From CAVHIG01 sp963636105 (lineage in GTDB: Bacteria > Bacillota > Clostridia > Peptostreptococcales > Anaerovoracaceae), in the NCBI GenBank assembly GCA_963636105.1, contig CAVHIG010000011.1:1-39906 (forward strand): a DNA stretch of 39,906 nt. The letters run 5' to 3'. How positions within the stretch are numbered: position 1 is the first letter of the stretch; each line of letters starts with the position of its first letter. This document shows, in pieces, positions 16,439 through 24,952 of the stretch. A program made the translations under genes and the position numbers. Below the pieces are notes generated by a model, which did no database searches, had not been told where the DNA came from, and worked only from the letters and a program-made list of their open reading frames with translations.

Positions 16439-17233
16439 ATGAAAATTTTTATCAGTGCTGATATCGAGGGTGTCAGCGGAATCACAAGCTGGGAAGCGAC
16501 AAGATACGGCGGCAAAGGATATGAGGCTGCCTGCAAGCAGATGACATTGGAAACGGCTGCGGCCTGCCGGGCTGCTTTGGCTTGCGGCTATGAGGTTGTC
16601 GTAAAAGACGGCCATGAGGACGCAATGAATATAGACCACAGGCTTCTTCCAAAGGAAGCGCAGCTTATTTCCGGCTGGACTTGTTCGCCACTTTCTATGC
16701 TTGGAGGCTTGGATGACACTTTTGACGGCGTGATCTATATCGGTTATCATTCGGCTGCCTGGACCGATACGAGCCCTTTGAAGCATACCTGCGAGGATTA
16801 CCTGTACAACTGGTTCAAAATAAATGGCGAATTTGCCTCTGAGTTTACGATCAATTCGAGTGTAGCGGACCAGTTGGGCGTACCATCACTGCTCCTTTCA
16901 GGAGATGTCGGTATTTGCCGCGAAGCTGAGAAAGACTATCCAGGAATCGTTACAGTCCCTACAAAGCATGGCATAGGTGATGCAACCTGGAATCTGCATC
17001 CGGACAAGGTAGTAGAGGATATAGAAGCTGCCGTAACCAAGGTTTTATCAAAACCGCTTCCGCCGGCGCGCCCGCTTGCAAGCTCATATAACATGACCTT
17101 ATGCTATAAAGAATTCCAAAAGGCCATGACTGCCTCCTGGTTCCCGGGCGTTGAAAAAATCAATGACTTTACGGTTTCTTTCAGCGCTGCTACACCGCTC
17201 GACTTATCAAGGTGCAGATATTTTATCGGCTAA
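16439..17233 (+). CDS. dppA: D-aminopeptidase, M55 (DppA) family
   Basis: The 264-residue protein begins MKIFISADIEGVSGIT and carries the expected zinc ligands at D8, E10, H59, H104 and about E135, with the catalytic His near 116. These sit at nearly the same positions as in Bacillus DppA. The family releases N-terminal D-amino acids from short peptides and is thought to help recycle cell-wall peptides. An AAGGAGG ribosome site precedes the ATG. The gene is alone on the plus strand, without the dpp transport genes seen in Bacillus. A bidirectional terminator follows at 17303. Confidence 0.9.
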   Translation: MKIFISADIEGVSGITSWEATRYGGKGYEAACKQMTLETAAACRAALACGYEVVVKDGHEDAMNIDHRLLPKEAQLISGWTCSPLSMLGGLDDTFDGVIYIGYHSAAWTDTSPLKHTCEDYLYNWFKINGEFASEFTINSSVADQLGVPSLLLSGDVGICREAEKDYPGIVTVPTKHGIGDATWNLHPDKVVEDIEAAVTKVLSKPLPPARPLASSYNMTLCYKEFQKAMTASWFPGVEKINDFTVSFSAATPLDLSRCRYFIG

Positions 17234-17302
17234 TATTGTGCAGGCAGCGTAGCTGCTTTTTATCGCTGCAAAGCCCTCGCAAGTCCGTCATACAAATCAA
17301 AA

Positions 17303-17336
17303 AAAGCCTCCCGATTCCTTAAAACCGGGAGGCTTT
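17303..17336. terminator. Bidirectional terminator between dppA and the sensor kinase
   Basis: AAAGCCTCCCG (17303-17313) pairs with CGGGAGGCTTT (17326-17336), with A/T tracts on the outside. It lies between convergent genes and ends one base before the kinase stop codon region. Confidence 0.9.
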
Positions 17337-17337
17337 A

Positions 17338-18441
17338 CTATTTTCCACGGAAGCGCACCGTAAACGTCGTCCCTTCGCCCTCGCGGCTTGCTACCTCTAT
17401 GCTCGCGCCGTTTACCTGGGCGATGTGCTTCACTATTGAAAGGCCAAGCCCCGTGCCCTTGACCTTTTGGGAGCGGCTCTTGTCCACTCTGTAGAAGCGC
17501 TCAAAAATTCTGTCCTGATATTCCTTGGGGATGCCTATTCCGGTATCGGATACACTTATGCTGCCTATGTACCGCCCGCCGTTTTTCTCCGCGCAGACAC
17601 CCGAAGCAGCCGCGGAAGCTCCGCGCTCGAAAGCCTGCGCAGTTTCCGCAGGACATATATCCACACGCACGCTGCCGTCCTCGCGATTGTATTTTACGGC
17701 ATTGTCGCAGAGATTGTAGACAAGCTCAGTAAGCTGAGAAAGGCTCCCGCGCACGGAAAAATCGCCACCGCAAATCTCTATGTGCACGTTTTTCTCCGCA
17801 GCGTGGATTTGCAAGGTATCCGCAACCTCCTCGGCGACTAGGCGCATGCTGACCGGGCCTTCGTCCTCCGGCTGCACGTTTTCGTCGAGATGGGAAAGCT
17901 TTATAATATCCTCTATCAGGACGATGAGTCGCGAGCTTTCTTTTTCTATCTTTGAGGCAAAATTTTGTACGTCGCACGGCTTTGCGATGCCCGCGCTTAA
18001 AATCTGCGCATAGCCGTGGATGGTGGTCAGCGGCGTCTTGAGCTCGTGCGAAACGTTTGCCGTAAATTCCTGTCTTATCTGCTGTGCCTGCCCGGCAAGC
18101 CGCATCTGCTCCTTGAGCTCTTCCATCTGCGCCTGTATCTCGTGATTTTGCCTTGCGATGCGCCGCACAAAAGGCTTGATCTCGTCATAGACCTCGTCGT
18201 AATCGCCACTATCGATGTCGTAGCCCTTTTCGATGGGCTTTACTATATTGTCCGTGACACGCCTGGCTACAATGATTGTAAGTATGTAAATGAGCACAGC
18301 AAGCACTATCACAGCGAGAAGCACCCTGAGAAAAAGGACATTTGTAAGTACCGTATAGCATATAGCCAGCGTCGTCCCCGCAGTCAGAAACAGCGCGAGC
18401 AGCGATATGAAGCGTAGATTTTTATATATCTTTTCGTACAT
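17338..18441 (-). CDS. Sensor histidine kinase, PhoR-like
   Basis: The 367-residue kinase has two membrane segments (about 12-32 and 38-60) with almost no external loop, so it probably senses within the membrane or through a partner. The H box FTANVSHELKTPLTTIHGY carries phospho-acceptor His132. The N box (NLCDNAVKYN), G1 (VSDTGIGIP) and G2 (GTGLGLSIVKH) are intact. The frame opens at 18519, but the ATG at 18441 has a GGAG site and is preferred. It follows the response regulator by 90 bases and a Na/Pi cotransporter gene, which suggests phosphate control. A lack of the PAS domain and extracytoplasmic loop distinguishes it from classical PhoR. Confidence 0.88.
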   Translation of the reverse strand: MYEKIYKNLRFISLLALFLTAGTTLAICYTVLTNVLFLRVLLAVIVLAVLIYILTIIVARRVTDNIVKPIEKGYDIDSGDYDEVYDEIKPFVRRIARQNHEIQAQMEELKEQMRLAGQAQQIRQEFTANVSHELKTPLTTIHGYAQILSAGIAKPCDVQNFASKIEKESSRLIVLIEDIIKLSHLDENVQPEDEGPVSMRLVAEEVADTLQIHAAEKNVHIEICGGDFSVRGSLSQLTELVYNLCDNAVKYNREDGSVRVDICPAETAQAFERGASAAASGVCAEKNGGRYIGSISVSDTGIGIPKEYQDRIFERFYRVDKSRSQKVKGTGLGLSIVKHIAQVNGASIEVASREGEGTTFTVRFRGK

Positions 18442-18531
18442 ATTGTGTATTCTCCAAAGCCGGCCCGTCCAAGGCAAATTGCCAAATTGCTCATTTGCCA
18501 ATTTTGTCGGCGCCTGCAAGCACTATCGCTA

Positions 18532-19191
18532 TCAGCCAATCTTGTATCCGACATTCCGCACGGTCTCCACGTATTCTCCGGCAGCTCCGAGCTTCTGACG
18601 CAGCGTCCTGATATGCACGTCGAGCGTCCTGCTCTCGCCCTCGAAATCCATGCCCCAGATTTCGCCTATAATCCTTTCGCGCGGGACAACCTTGCCCTCC
18701 GCGCGCATAAGCATCAGCAAAAGCTCGTATTCCTTATAAGTAAGGGAAATCTCCTCCGCACCCACGCAAACCTTCCGTTTCGCGGGCACAAGACTCAGCT
18801 CGCGAAACGCGAGAGTTTCCGCGGCGTGACTCCTGCGAAGCAGAGCCTTGACCCTTGAAATAAGCTCCAGCACGTCAAAGGGCTTTGTGATATAATCATC
18901 TGCTCCGCTGTCGAGCCCCCTTATTTTGTCCATGCGCCCGGACTTTGCCGTCAGCAGGATTACGGGCAGCTCCTCGGTGTCCTTGTCGGCTCGTATCCGC
19001 CGGAGTATCTCCATGCCGTCCATGTCGGGCAGCATTATGTCCAAGAGCACGAGATCCGGGCCTTCCTTTATCGCCTCGAAAAAGCCCGCGCCGTTTTCAA
19101 AGCCGCACACCTCAAAGCCTGCTGACTTGAGTGTATATTCTATAAGCTCTCGTATATTTCTGTCATCCTCTACGCAAAAAATCCGGCTCAT
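18532..19191 (-). CDS. Response regulator, OmpR/PhoB family
   Basis: The 219-residue protein has a receiver domain (1-115) with acidic residues at 8-10, phospho-acceptor Asp51 (LLDIMLPDMDG), Thr81 and Lys103. A winged-helix OmpR-type DNA-binding domain follows (about 125-217, with SLTYKEYELLLMLMRAEGKVV and SRTLDVHIRTLRQKLG). It acts with the kinase encoded downstream. The Na/Pi cotransporter gene immediately upstream, 92 bases away, makes PhoB-like control of phosphate uptake probable. Confidence 0.9.
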   Translation of the reverse strand: MSRIFCVEDDRNIRELIEYTLKSAGFEVCGFENGAGFFEAIKEGPDLVLLDIMLPDMDGMEILRRIRADKDTEELPVILLTAKSGRMDKIRGLDSGADDYITKPFDVLELISRVKALLRRSHAAETLAFRELSLVPAKRKVCVGAEEISLTYKEYELLLMLMRAEGKVVPRERIIGEIWGMDFEGESRTLDVHIRTLRQKLGAAGEYVETVRNVGYKIG

Positions 19192-19283
19192 GTCCCCTCC
19201 GTCCGTATTTTATCTTCTTTGTTTGCGGAAACGGCGCCGTCTCCGCTAAAGCCCTCGCAAACCGCAGGGCCCGGCAGTTTCCG

Positions 19284-21029
19284 CTAAAGCTCGTACTTCT
19301 CCTTGTACCTGTCGTATTGCTCAAAGAACTCATTTTCGCCGCTCTTCTTGACACGACGCAGGTATTCGTGTGTGTCGAAGCCGCCTACCGCGCTCTCAAG
19401 TATACATACGCCTATATTTGAGCAATGGTCGGCAACTCTTTCCATATTTGTCAAAAGATCCGAGAATACAAATCCCGTCTCGATATTGCATTCGTTTTTC
19501 TGAAGTCTGATTATGTGGTCGTCTCTCAGCTTTATCTTCAGGCCGTCGATAATCTGCTCGAGCGGCTCGATGGATTTTGCCTTTTCGAGGTCGTTGTCAG
19601 TAAATGCCTGAAGTGCCATATTTATGATTTCGGTAAGCGCGTCGGTCATTACGCGCAGCCCGCTTATAGCCTCTCTTGAGAAATTCAGACCCTTGTCGCG
19701 CATCTCCTCCGCGGATTCTACGATATTTACCGCATGGTCGGAGATTCTCTCAAAATCGCCTATGCAATGAAGTATTTTTGAAGTCTCATCACTGTCCTTT
19801 GCGCTCAGATTTTCACGCGAAAGCTTCACAAGATAGGTGCCCAGCCGGTCTTCATATCTGTCGACTTTCTTTTCTTCATCTCTTATCTCCTGCGCATCCT
19901 TTTCCTGATACTCATAGATCATGTTGAGGGACTTGAGAAGGCTGTCCTTTGCGATCAGACCCATCTCAGCCGTAATTTGTGTAGCTCTGTTTACAGCGAC
20001 TGAAGGTGTGGCGAAGAGTCTTTCATCCAAAAGTGAAATTTCTTCCTTTTTATTATCGTCCGGAACGAGCAAAATTGCAAGCTTTTCCAGCTGTTTTGTG
20101 AAAGGAAGCAAAAGAGCCGTCGCAAAGCAGTTGAATGTCGTATGCACTATCGCAATTCCCGCGGCGTTTATCGGTGAATCTATAAAGGCAAGGTCGCCGA
20201 CTGTTCTGATTATCATGAAAAGTATAATGAATACCGCAGAGCCTATTATATTGAAGGAAAGGTGAGCCATGGCTGTGCGGCGCGCGTTTTTATTTGTGCC
20301 TATGGAAGCGAGGAGTGCCGTAGCGCAGGTACCTATATTTTGTCCGAGTATGATAGGAATGGCGGCTGAATAGGAAATTGCGCCGGTCACCGAAAGTGCC
20401 TGCAGAATTCCGACTGAAGCCGAGGAGCTTTGAATTATGGCCGTAAGCACCGCGCCCGCCAGAATTCCGAGTATCGGATTTGTAAAGAGGGTAAAGAGCC
20501 TTGCAAATGAATCGCTCTCAGCAAGCCCGGAGACCGAATCGCTCATGAGCTCCATTCCGGTCATAAGCACAGCAAAGCCCAGCATTATCATGCCGGAGTC
20601 TTCTTTTTTTGTGCCCTTAAAAAACATCAGGAAAATTATGCCTATCAATGCCAGAACTGGCGAGAATGATGACGGCTTCAGAAGCTGGATAAAGATATTG
20701 TCGCCCTGGACCCCCGTAAGGCTCAGAAGCCACGCAGTTACCGTAGTACCTATATTTGCGCCCATGATGACTCCGATGGCCTGCGAAAGCTGCATGAGGC
20801 CGGAGTTTACAAAGCCTACGACCATTACCGTTGTCGCGGAGGAGCTTTGTATAATTGCTGTGACTCCCGCTCCCAGCAGTACGCCCTTTATCGGACTTGA
20901 GGTCATGCTTTCAAGAATGCCCTTTAGCTTGCCGCCGCAGCGCTTCTCCAAGCCGTCGCCCATGACTTGCATTCCGAAAAGGAAGATGGCCAGGCCTCCC
21001 ACAAGCGATAAAAACGAAAAAATGTCCAT
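19284..21029 (-). CDS. Na/Pi cotransporter with PhoU-like C-terminal domain
   Basis: The 581-residue protein belongs to the PNaS (NptA/YjbB) family. The membrane domain (about 1-320) carries the two inverted QSSSA motifs of the family (61-65 and 200-204), each followed by small-residue membrane segments. Residues from about 345 to 560 form two helical PhoU-like repeats, probably regulatory. It imports or exports phosphate with sodium across the inner membrane. It is the first gene of a probable operon with the PhoB-like and PhoR-like genes. The short gap after it contains two copies of GCGGAAAC. Confidence 0.92.
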   Translation of the reverse strand: MDIFSFLSLVGGLAIFLFGMQVMGDGLEKRCGGKLKGILESMTSSPIKGVLLGAGVTAIIQSSSATTVMVVGFVNSGLMQLSQAIGVIMGANIGTTVTAWLLSLTGVQGDNIFIQLLKPSSFSPVLALIGIIFLMFFKGTKKEDSGMIMLGFAVLMTGMELMSDSVSGLAESDSFARLFTLFTNPILGILAGAVLTAIIQSSSASVGILQALSVTGAISYSAAIPIILGQNIGTCATALLASIGTNKNARRTAMAHLSFNIIGSAVFIILFMIIRTVGDLAFIDSPINAAGIAIVHTTFNCFATALLLPFTKQLEKLAILLVPDDNKKEEISLLDERLFATPSVAVNRATQITAEMGLIAKDSLLKSLNMIYEYQEKDAQEIRDEEKKVDRYEDRLGTYLVKLSRENLSAKDSDETSKILHCIGDFERISDHAVNIVESAEEMRDKGLNFSREAISGLRVMTDALTEIINMALQAFTDNDLEKAKSIEPLEQIIDGLKIKLRDDHIIRLQKNECNIETGFVFSDLLTNMERVADHCSNIGVCILESAVGGFDTHEYLRRVKKSGENEFFEQYDRYKEKYEL

Positions 21030-21094
21030 TGTCTGTCCTCCATTATGATGAAATCAAATTCAAAAAAGTAATTTTTTCAAACTTATATAAAATC

Positions 21095-21172
21095 GAAGCT
21101 TTGGGGCTAAAGCTGTCTTTGGCCTGGTGTTCCTCGCAGGAGACAGCTACCGCCCCAAATCTTCCTTACAAT
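21095..21172. repeat. Dispersed repeat, complete palindromic copy
   Basis: Left arm 21095-21117 (GAAGCTTTGGGGC then AGCTGTC) pairs with right arm 21142-21164 (GACAGCT then GCCCCAAATCTTC), about 20 of 23 positions, around a 24-base loop. The left arm matches 44-71 inverted. The right arm matches 23222-23252 and the window end. It lies in the gap between the cotransporter and the AraC-type gene, in the cotransporter's upstream region, and is the best-preserved copy. Confidence 0.75.
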
Positions 21173-21311
21173 TAAATAAAATTTGTAAAAGTAATTTTTT
21201 CAAATCCCACAAAAACAGCGCAAAGAACCTTGTCTTTCCGCTGCTTATTTTTGCCAACCTATGTAGAGTAACATTTTCTATCTTAAATCGGCTATCCTAG
21301 CTATCTTAAAT

Positions 21312-22856
21312 TTATGTAAAGTCTGCCCGCTTTCTATCCACCATAATTATCTCCGCGGACACGCCCTTCATCGTAGTTCTGAGATTCAAGGTCTCGGCCA
21401 CTAGCATCTCGCTTGTATTTATACTCGGCATGGTGCGCCATTTATTCAGAAGGACATCCCTTTTCTTCCTGCTTTCGTAATTTCTGGTATATTCCTCGTA
21501 CATGCCCGCGAAATTTTCCCTACTCAGCTGATATCTGTGTATCCGATATTCACCATTCAGACCCGTGCAGCGTATGAGAGTCTCCACCTCATCATCCCAG
21601 CCGCGCACCAAAAGTCTGATCTCCTCCTGAGACTCCGCCTCGTAGAAGCTTTCTTTGAGCTTGCTGTCCAGATTATATATGAGAATCGTGAGATTATCAA
21701 TGTCTCCGGGGTTTTTTGCGCCTGTGGAGATTGCGCAATTTGCGTCCGAATATATGAGCCTCTCCTCAAGTGCCTTGAAAATCCTGTAAGGACCCGAAAG
21801 AGCCTCCGCTTCCCTGCTCTGGAAGAATTTTGCATCCAGTAGGTCTGCGCGGTTTCCGCCTGCCACATCTTTTAGATTTACATCGATGATTACCGGCTTG
21901 GGATCTCTTTGAGACATGTAGCCTGCGTAAACTCCGTGGCTTTGCTCTCTCAGAGCGCTTTCTATTTCCGTTGGGAGGCAGCGTCTGTATTTTGCGGCGC
22001 TTGCGTGATTTATGACCTTGCCCGTATACTGCCGCCTGTACTCAAGCGGAGCCATACCATACCATACCTCAAAATGCTTTATGTAATAGCGCACAGCCGA
22101 AAAGCCGGTCTCATACGCGATGGCGCCTATCTTCTTATTTGTGCCTAAAAGCAGCTTCTCAGACTCTTCCACACGGATAAAGCTGAGCAAATCCTGAAAT
22201 GAAAGTCCGGTAGCTTCTTTTATCACATGTGAAAGATAGTAAATGCTCAGGTGCTCCTTATCCGCTATTTCATTTAAGGTGAGCTTTCTCGAATAATTTT
22301 CGTACATATAATCTATGATGCGGCTCAAGCGACCCGCAAGCACCTTGCTCCCCTTTGCCTTGCCTTCAGGCGCAAAATTTCCGTCTTCCGCATGAAAACA
22401 CTGAAAATCAGAGAGCAGACAGGATATGAGATTATGCGTACTTTCGATGACCTTATGCTCATAACCGTAGCCCTTTTGCAAAATCTCCATCATAATGCGG
22501 CTCATTGTCCCGCGAAGCACGCCCAGGCTTTCGTGATTGCTATCAGGGCTTGTCGCAAAAAAGCTGTTCCGCAAATTTTCATAGTACCGCGAGAAATATT
22601 CACTGTCTATTTGCAGCATCATGGTCATATTTTTTTCATCTGTCGCCGTAATGCTATGCATTTCTCTGCTGTTTAAAACAAAGATGTCACCCTTCTTGAG
22701 CGTCTCCGTATAATATCCGTCCTTCAGCACTATAGAGCCGGACAAAACATATATCATCTCTATGTCTTCATGAAAATGTATCGGATATTCCTGAATTTCA
22801 GCTACGACTACATTCACAGGAAGACCTTCCTTGTAAAGGTTTCTCTCTTTTAACAT
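21312..22856 (-). CDS. AraC-family regulator with a C-terminal beta-type domain
   Basis: The 514-residue protein has an N-terminal cupin domain (about 15-100, FHEDIEMIYVLSGS), a double helix-turn-helix AraC domain (about 180-280, LSIYYLSHVIKEATGLSFQDLL and AYETGFSAVRYYIKHFE), and about 235 more residues. That tail (NLTILIYNLDSKL, LNGEYRIHRYQLSRENF) resembles the beta-sandwich end of GH39-type glycosidases found fused to some AraC regulators, but there is no room for a full TIM barrel. A carbohydrate or small-molecule sensor role is inference. No sugar genes adjoin. The ATG follows an AAGAGGATGAAGT site. Confidence 0.8.
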   Translation of the reverse strand: MLKERNLYKEGLPVNVVVAEIQEYPIHFHEDIEMIYVLSGSIVLKDGYYTETLKKGDIFVLNSREMHSITATDEKNMTMMLQIDSEYFSRYYENLRNSFFATSPDSNHESLGVLRGTMSRIMMEILQKGYGYEHKVIESTHNLISCLLSDFQCFHAEDGNFAPEGKAKGSKVLAGRLSRIIDYMYENYSRKLTLNEIADKEHLSIYYLSHVIKEATGLSFQDLLSFIRVEESEKLLLGTNKKIGAIAYETGFSAVRYYIKHFEVWYGMAPLEYRRQYTGKVINHASAAKYRRCLPTEIESALREQSHGVYAGYMSQRDPKPVIIDVNLKDVAGGNRADLLDAKFFQSREAEALSGPYRIFKALEERLIYSDANCAISTGAKNPGDIDNLTILIYNLDSKLKESFYEAESQEEIRLLVRGWDDEVETLIRCTGLNGEYRIHRYQLSRENFAGMYEEYTRNYESRKKRDVLLNKWRTMPSINTSEMLVAETLNLRTTMKGVSAEIIMVDRKRADFT

Positions 22857-22990
22857 ACTTCATCCTCTTTCTTTATATCTCCACATTTCCCGAAATAATA
22901 ATTTTCAAAGCAAGCGCTGCGTGTCTCCCCTGCGCAGCGACCCGAGCGGCGGTGTATTATGTAAACCCTTGTTCGCATTCCCGGGTATTT

Positions 22991-23180
22991 TTATCAACAT
23001 GTCATAAAGTCCGTATTTTCTGCGGTTTGTTTGAGTTTTCCACAGGGTGTTTTGGGATTGTATACAATTTTGTCCACTATTGCCTTGTGGATATGTGGAT
23101 AACTTTGAATCGTTGGAATTTCAAGGCTTTCCGGATTAAATTACAGTTATTGTAAAGAACTTTTCCACAAGTTATCCACA
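22991..23180. other. DnaA-box cluster, oriC-like region
   Basis: The 710-base gap between the AraC and AlaX genes holds two perfect DnaA boxes, TTATCCACA at 23172-23180 (plus) and 23102-23094 (minus). One-mismatch boxes lie at 22991-22999, 23036-23044, 23086-23094 (minus) and 23161-23169. AT-rich DNA follows at 23240-23400. This density in under 200 bases is typical of a replication origin or a DnaA-titrating or DnaA-reactivating site. dnaA, dnaN or rpmH are not in the window and gene direction does not switch here, so the role stays open. The remainder of the gap holds a half repeat (23222) and a promoter (23400). Confidence 0.7.
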
Positions 23181-23221
23181 GGTTTTTTGAACCATGTGAA
23201 CAAATATTTTGTCTGCGCTTT

Positions 23222-23252
23222 GACAGCTACCACCCCAAAGCTTCCTTGCAAC
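23222..23252. repeat. Dispersed repeat, half copy
   Basis: GACAGCTACC, CCCCAAAGCTTCCTT and the AATTTGATAATGTATAC tail match the right arm at 21142 and the sequence after copy 1. No left arm is present. It lies 40 bases from the DnaA-box cluster. Confidence 0.65.
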
Positions 23253-23399
23253 AAATAATTTGATAATGTATACCTTTACAAATTTGGCAATATAGCAAAT
23301 TAGTACATTCCAGACTTATTATATCAGAAACCGCACTCCTTTTGAAGAGCAAATTTGCATACCCCATCATACTTTTTGATTTTTTTGAAAGCGATTCTT

Positions 23400-23428
23400 T
23401 TCACAAAGCGGCACAATTGTTGTATACT
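23400..23428 (+). promoter_or_regulatory. Promoter of the alanyl-tRNA editing gene
   Basis: TTCACA (23400-23405) and TATACT (23423-23428) are 17 bases apart. Transcription would start near 23436, giving a leader of about 130 bases before the ATG at 23567. No T-box signature is visible in the leader. Confidence 0.65.
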
Positions 23429-23566
23429 GTATTTATAGCTATTTCTCCAGCAGCAAATCCCGCGACCAATCCTCTTGCGCAAAGCAGCCTGCGTTTATCG
23501 CAAGCCGCGAAATAGGAGGCGCGACATATTGTACGCATGTGGCAATGCATAGAAAGGAAAAAACAT

Positions 23567-24928
23567 ATGAAGGAAAATAATACTGCGCTCAGCACAGCAA
23601 ACATCCGCCTCTACACCGAGGATGTATATTTAAAGGAAGCAGACGCAAAAGTCTTGGAAATCCGCAAAGATGAGGATGGCCTTCATCTTCTTTTGGATAG
23701 ATGCCTTTTCTTTCCGACCGGAGGCGGCCAGTCCTGTGACAGGGGCTTTATAGACAATTTTCCGGTAGCAGATGTATACGAAGATGGGACAAATGTGTGG
23801 TGCAAGATTGTACCATCAGCCGCCGCGGAAACTGCCGAGGCATCCTCGCAAGGCGATTTGCTCTCTCAATTTGCGCCGGGGGCATCAGTGCATTGCCGTC
23901 TCGACTGGGAGCATCGCTTTGACAATATGCAAAGGCATTGCGGCGAGCACATCCTCTCCGGCATGTTTTATCGCGAATATGGCGGTATAAACCGCGGTTT
24001 CCACATGGGCGAGGAATATATGACCATCGACATAAGCCTTGAAGAGAAGCCGGAATTCACTGAAATCACCTGGGATATGGCGATGCATGTAGAACACTGC
24101 GCAAACGAAGCCATTTGGACAGACCAGCCCGTCATCACGCGACGCTTCGCCACAAAAGCAGAAGCCGAGAAGTTGCCGCTTCGCAAAAAGCTTACAATTG
24201 AGGAAGATATTTCAATAGTATGCGTAGGCAGTATTGAAAACGCCGCGGACTGTGTGGCCTGCTGCGGCACGCATCCGAGCAGCGCGGGACAGGTGGGACT
24301 TATAAAGATTCTTAAGGTCGAAAATTACAAGGGGATGTTTCGAATTTATTGCGAGGCCGGCAGGCGTGCCCTCCGCGACTATGACAAAAAGCACGAGGTC
24401 CTGACAAAGTTGGATAAAAAATACAGTGCCGTGACAGACACGCTCCTTGAAAAGATAGCTGCCGCCGATGAGAAGGCGCAGGCAATAAAAAATCAGCTAT
24501 ACGTGCTGAAGCAGGCATATATAGCTGAAAAAGTCGCTGAAATCACTTCGGATCTTTCAAATATGTCTTCCGGTGGCTCCTCTTGCGGAAATGGCGTAGT
24601 ATCGCAATTAGGCGATAAGATTCTTCTAAAGGAGTATGCAGGGCTCGCGGTGGATGACCTGCTTACAATTGGCCGGCCGTTTACGGAAAAGGGCAGCACA
24701 CTTTTGGACGGCAAGCTGCTGCTCGTAATTGAGCCGACCTCCAATACATTGCTGCTCTTTACAGGCGCGGGCAAGGGAAATCCAATCGACTGCGGCAGGC
24801 TTGTCAAAGAAAACGCTTCTATTTATAGTGGCAAGGGCGGCGGGCGAAACACAAATGCCCGCGCAATATTCCCAAGCCGCGAAAACCTGGACACCTTTGT
24901 AGACCTTGTAGAAAAGCATTTGAGATAG
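23567..24928 (+). CDS. Alanyl-tRNA editing protein, AlaX-L type with DHHA1 domain
   Basis: The 453-residue protein is a free-standing relative of the AlaRS editing region. It has the zinc-site HxxxH (H124, H128 in QRHCGEHILS) and the CxxxH pair (C232, H236 in ACCGTHPSSAGQV), then a coiled coil (about 280-330) and a C-terminal DHHA1 domain (GKGGGRNTNARAIF). Such proteins hydrolyse Ser- or Gly-tRNA-Ala mischarging products. The frame opens at 23537, but the ATG at 23567 with AGAAAGGA ahead is preferred. It stands alone. Confidence 0.9.
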   Translation: MKENNTALSTANIRLYTEDVYLKEADAKVLEIRKDEDGLHLLLDRCLFFPTGGGQSCDRGFIDNFPVADVYEDGTNVWCKIVPSAAAETAEASSQGDLLSQFAPGASVHCRLDWEHRFDNMQRHCGEHILSGMFYREYGGINRGFHMGEEYMTIDISLEEKPEFTEITWDMAMHVEHCANEAIWTDQPVITRRFATKAEAEKLPLRKKLTIEEDISIVCVGSIENAADCVACCGTHPSSAGQVGLIKILKVENYKGMFRIYCEAGRRALRDYDKKHEVLTKLDKKYSAVTDTLLEKIAAADEKAQAIKNQLYVLKQAYIAEKVAEITSDLSNMSSGGSSCGNGVVSQLGDKILLKEYAGLAVDDLLTIGRPFTEKGSTLLDGKLLLVIEPTSNTLLLFTGAGKGNPIDCGRLVKENASIYSGKGGGRNTNARAIFPSRENLDTFVDLVEKHLR

Positions 24929-24952
24929 TACAAATATTTTTCACAGGAGCTT

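Noticed and set aside
23436..23566. T-box riboswitch in the alanyl-tRNA editing gene leader
   Set aside because: No T-box sequence or terminator/antiterminator pair is visible.
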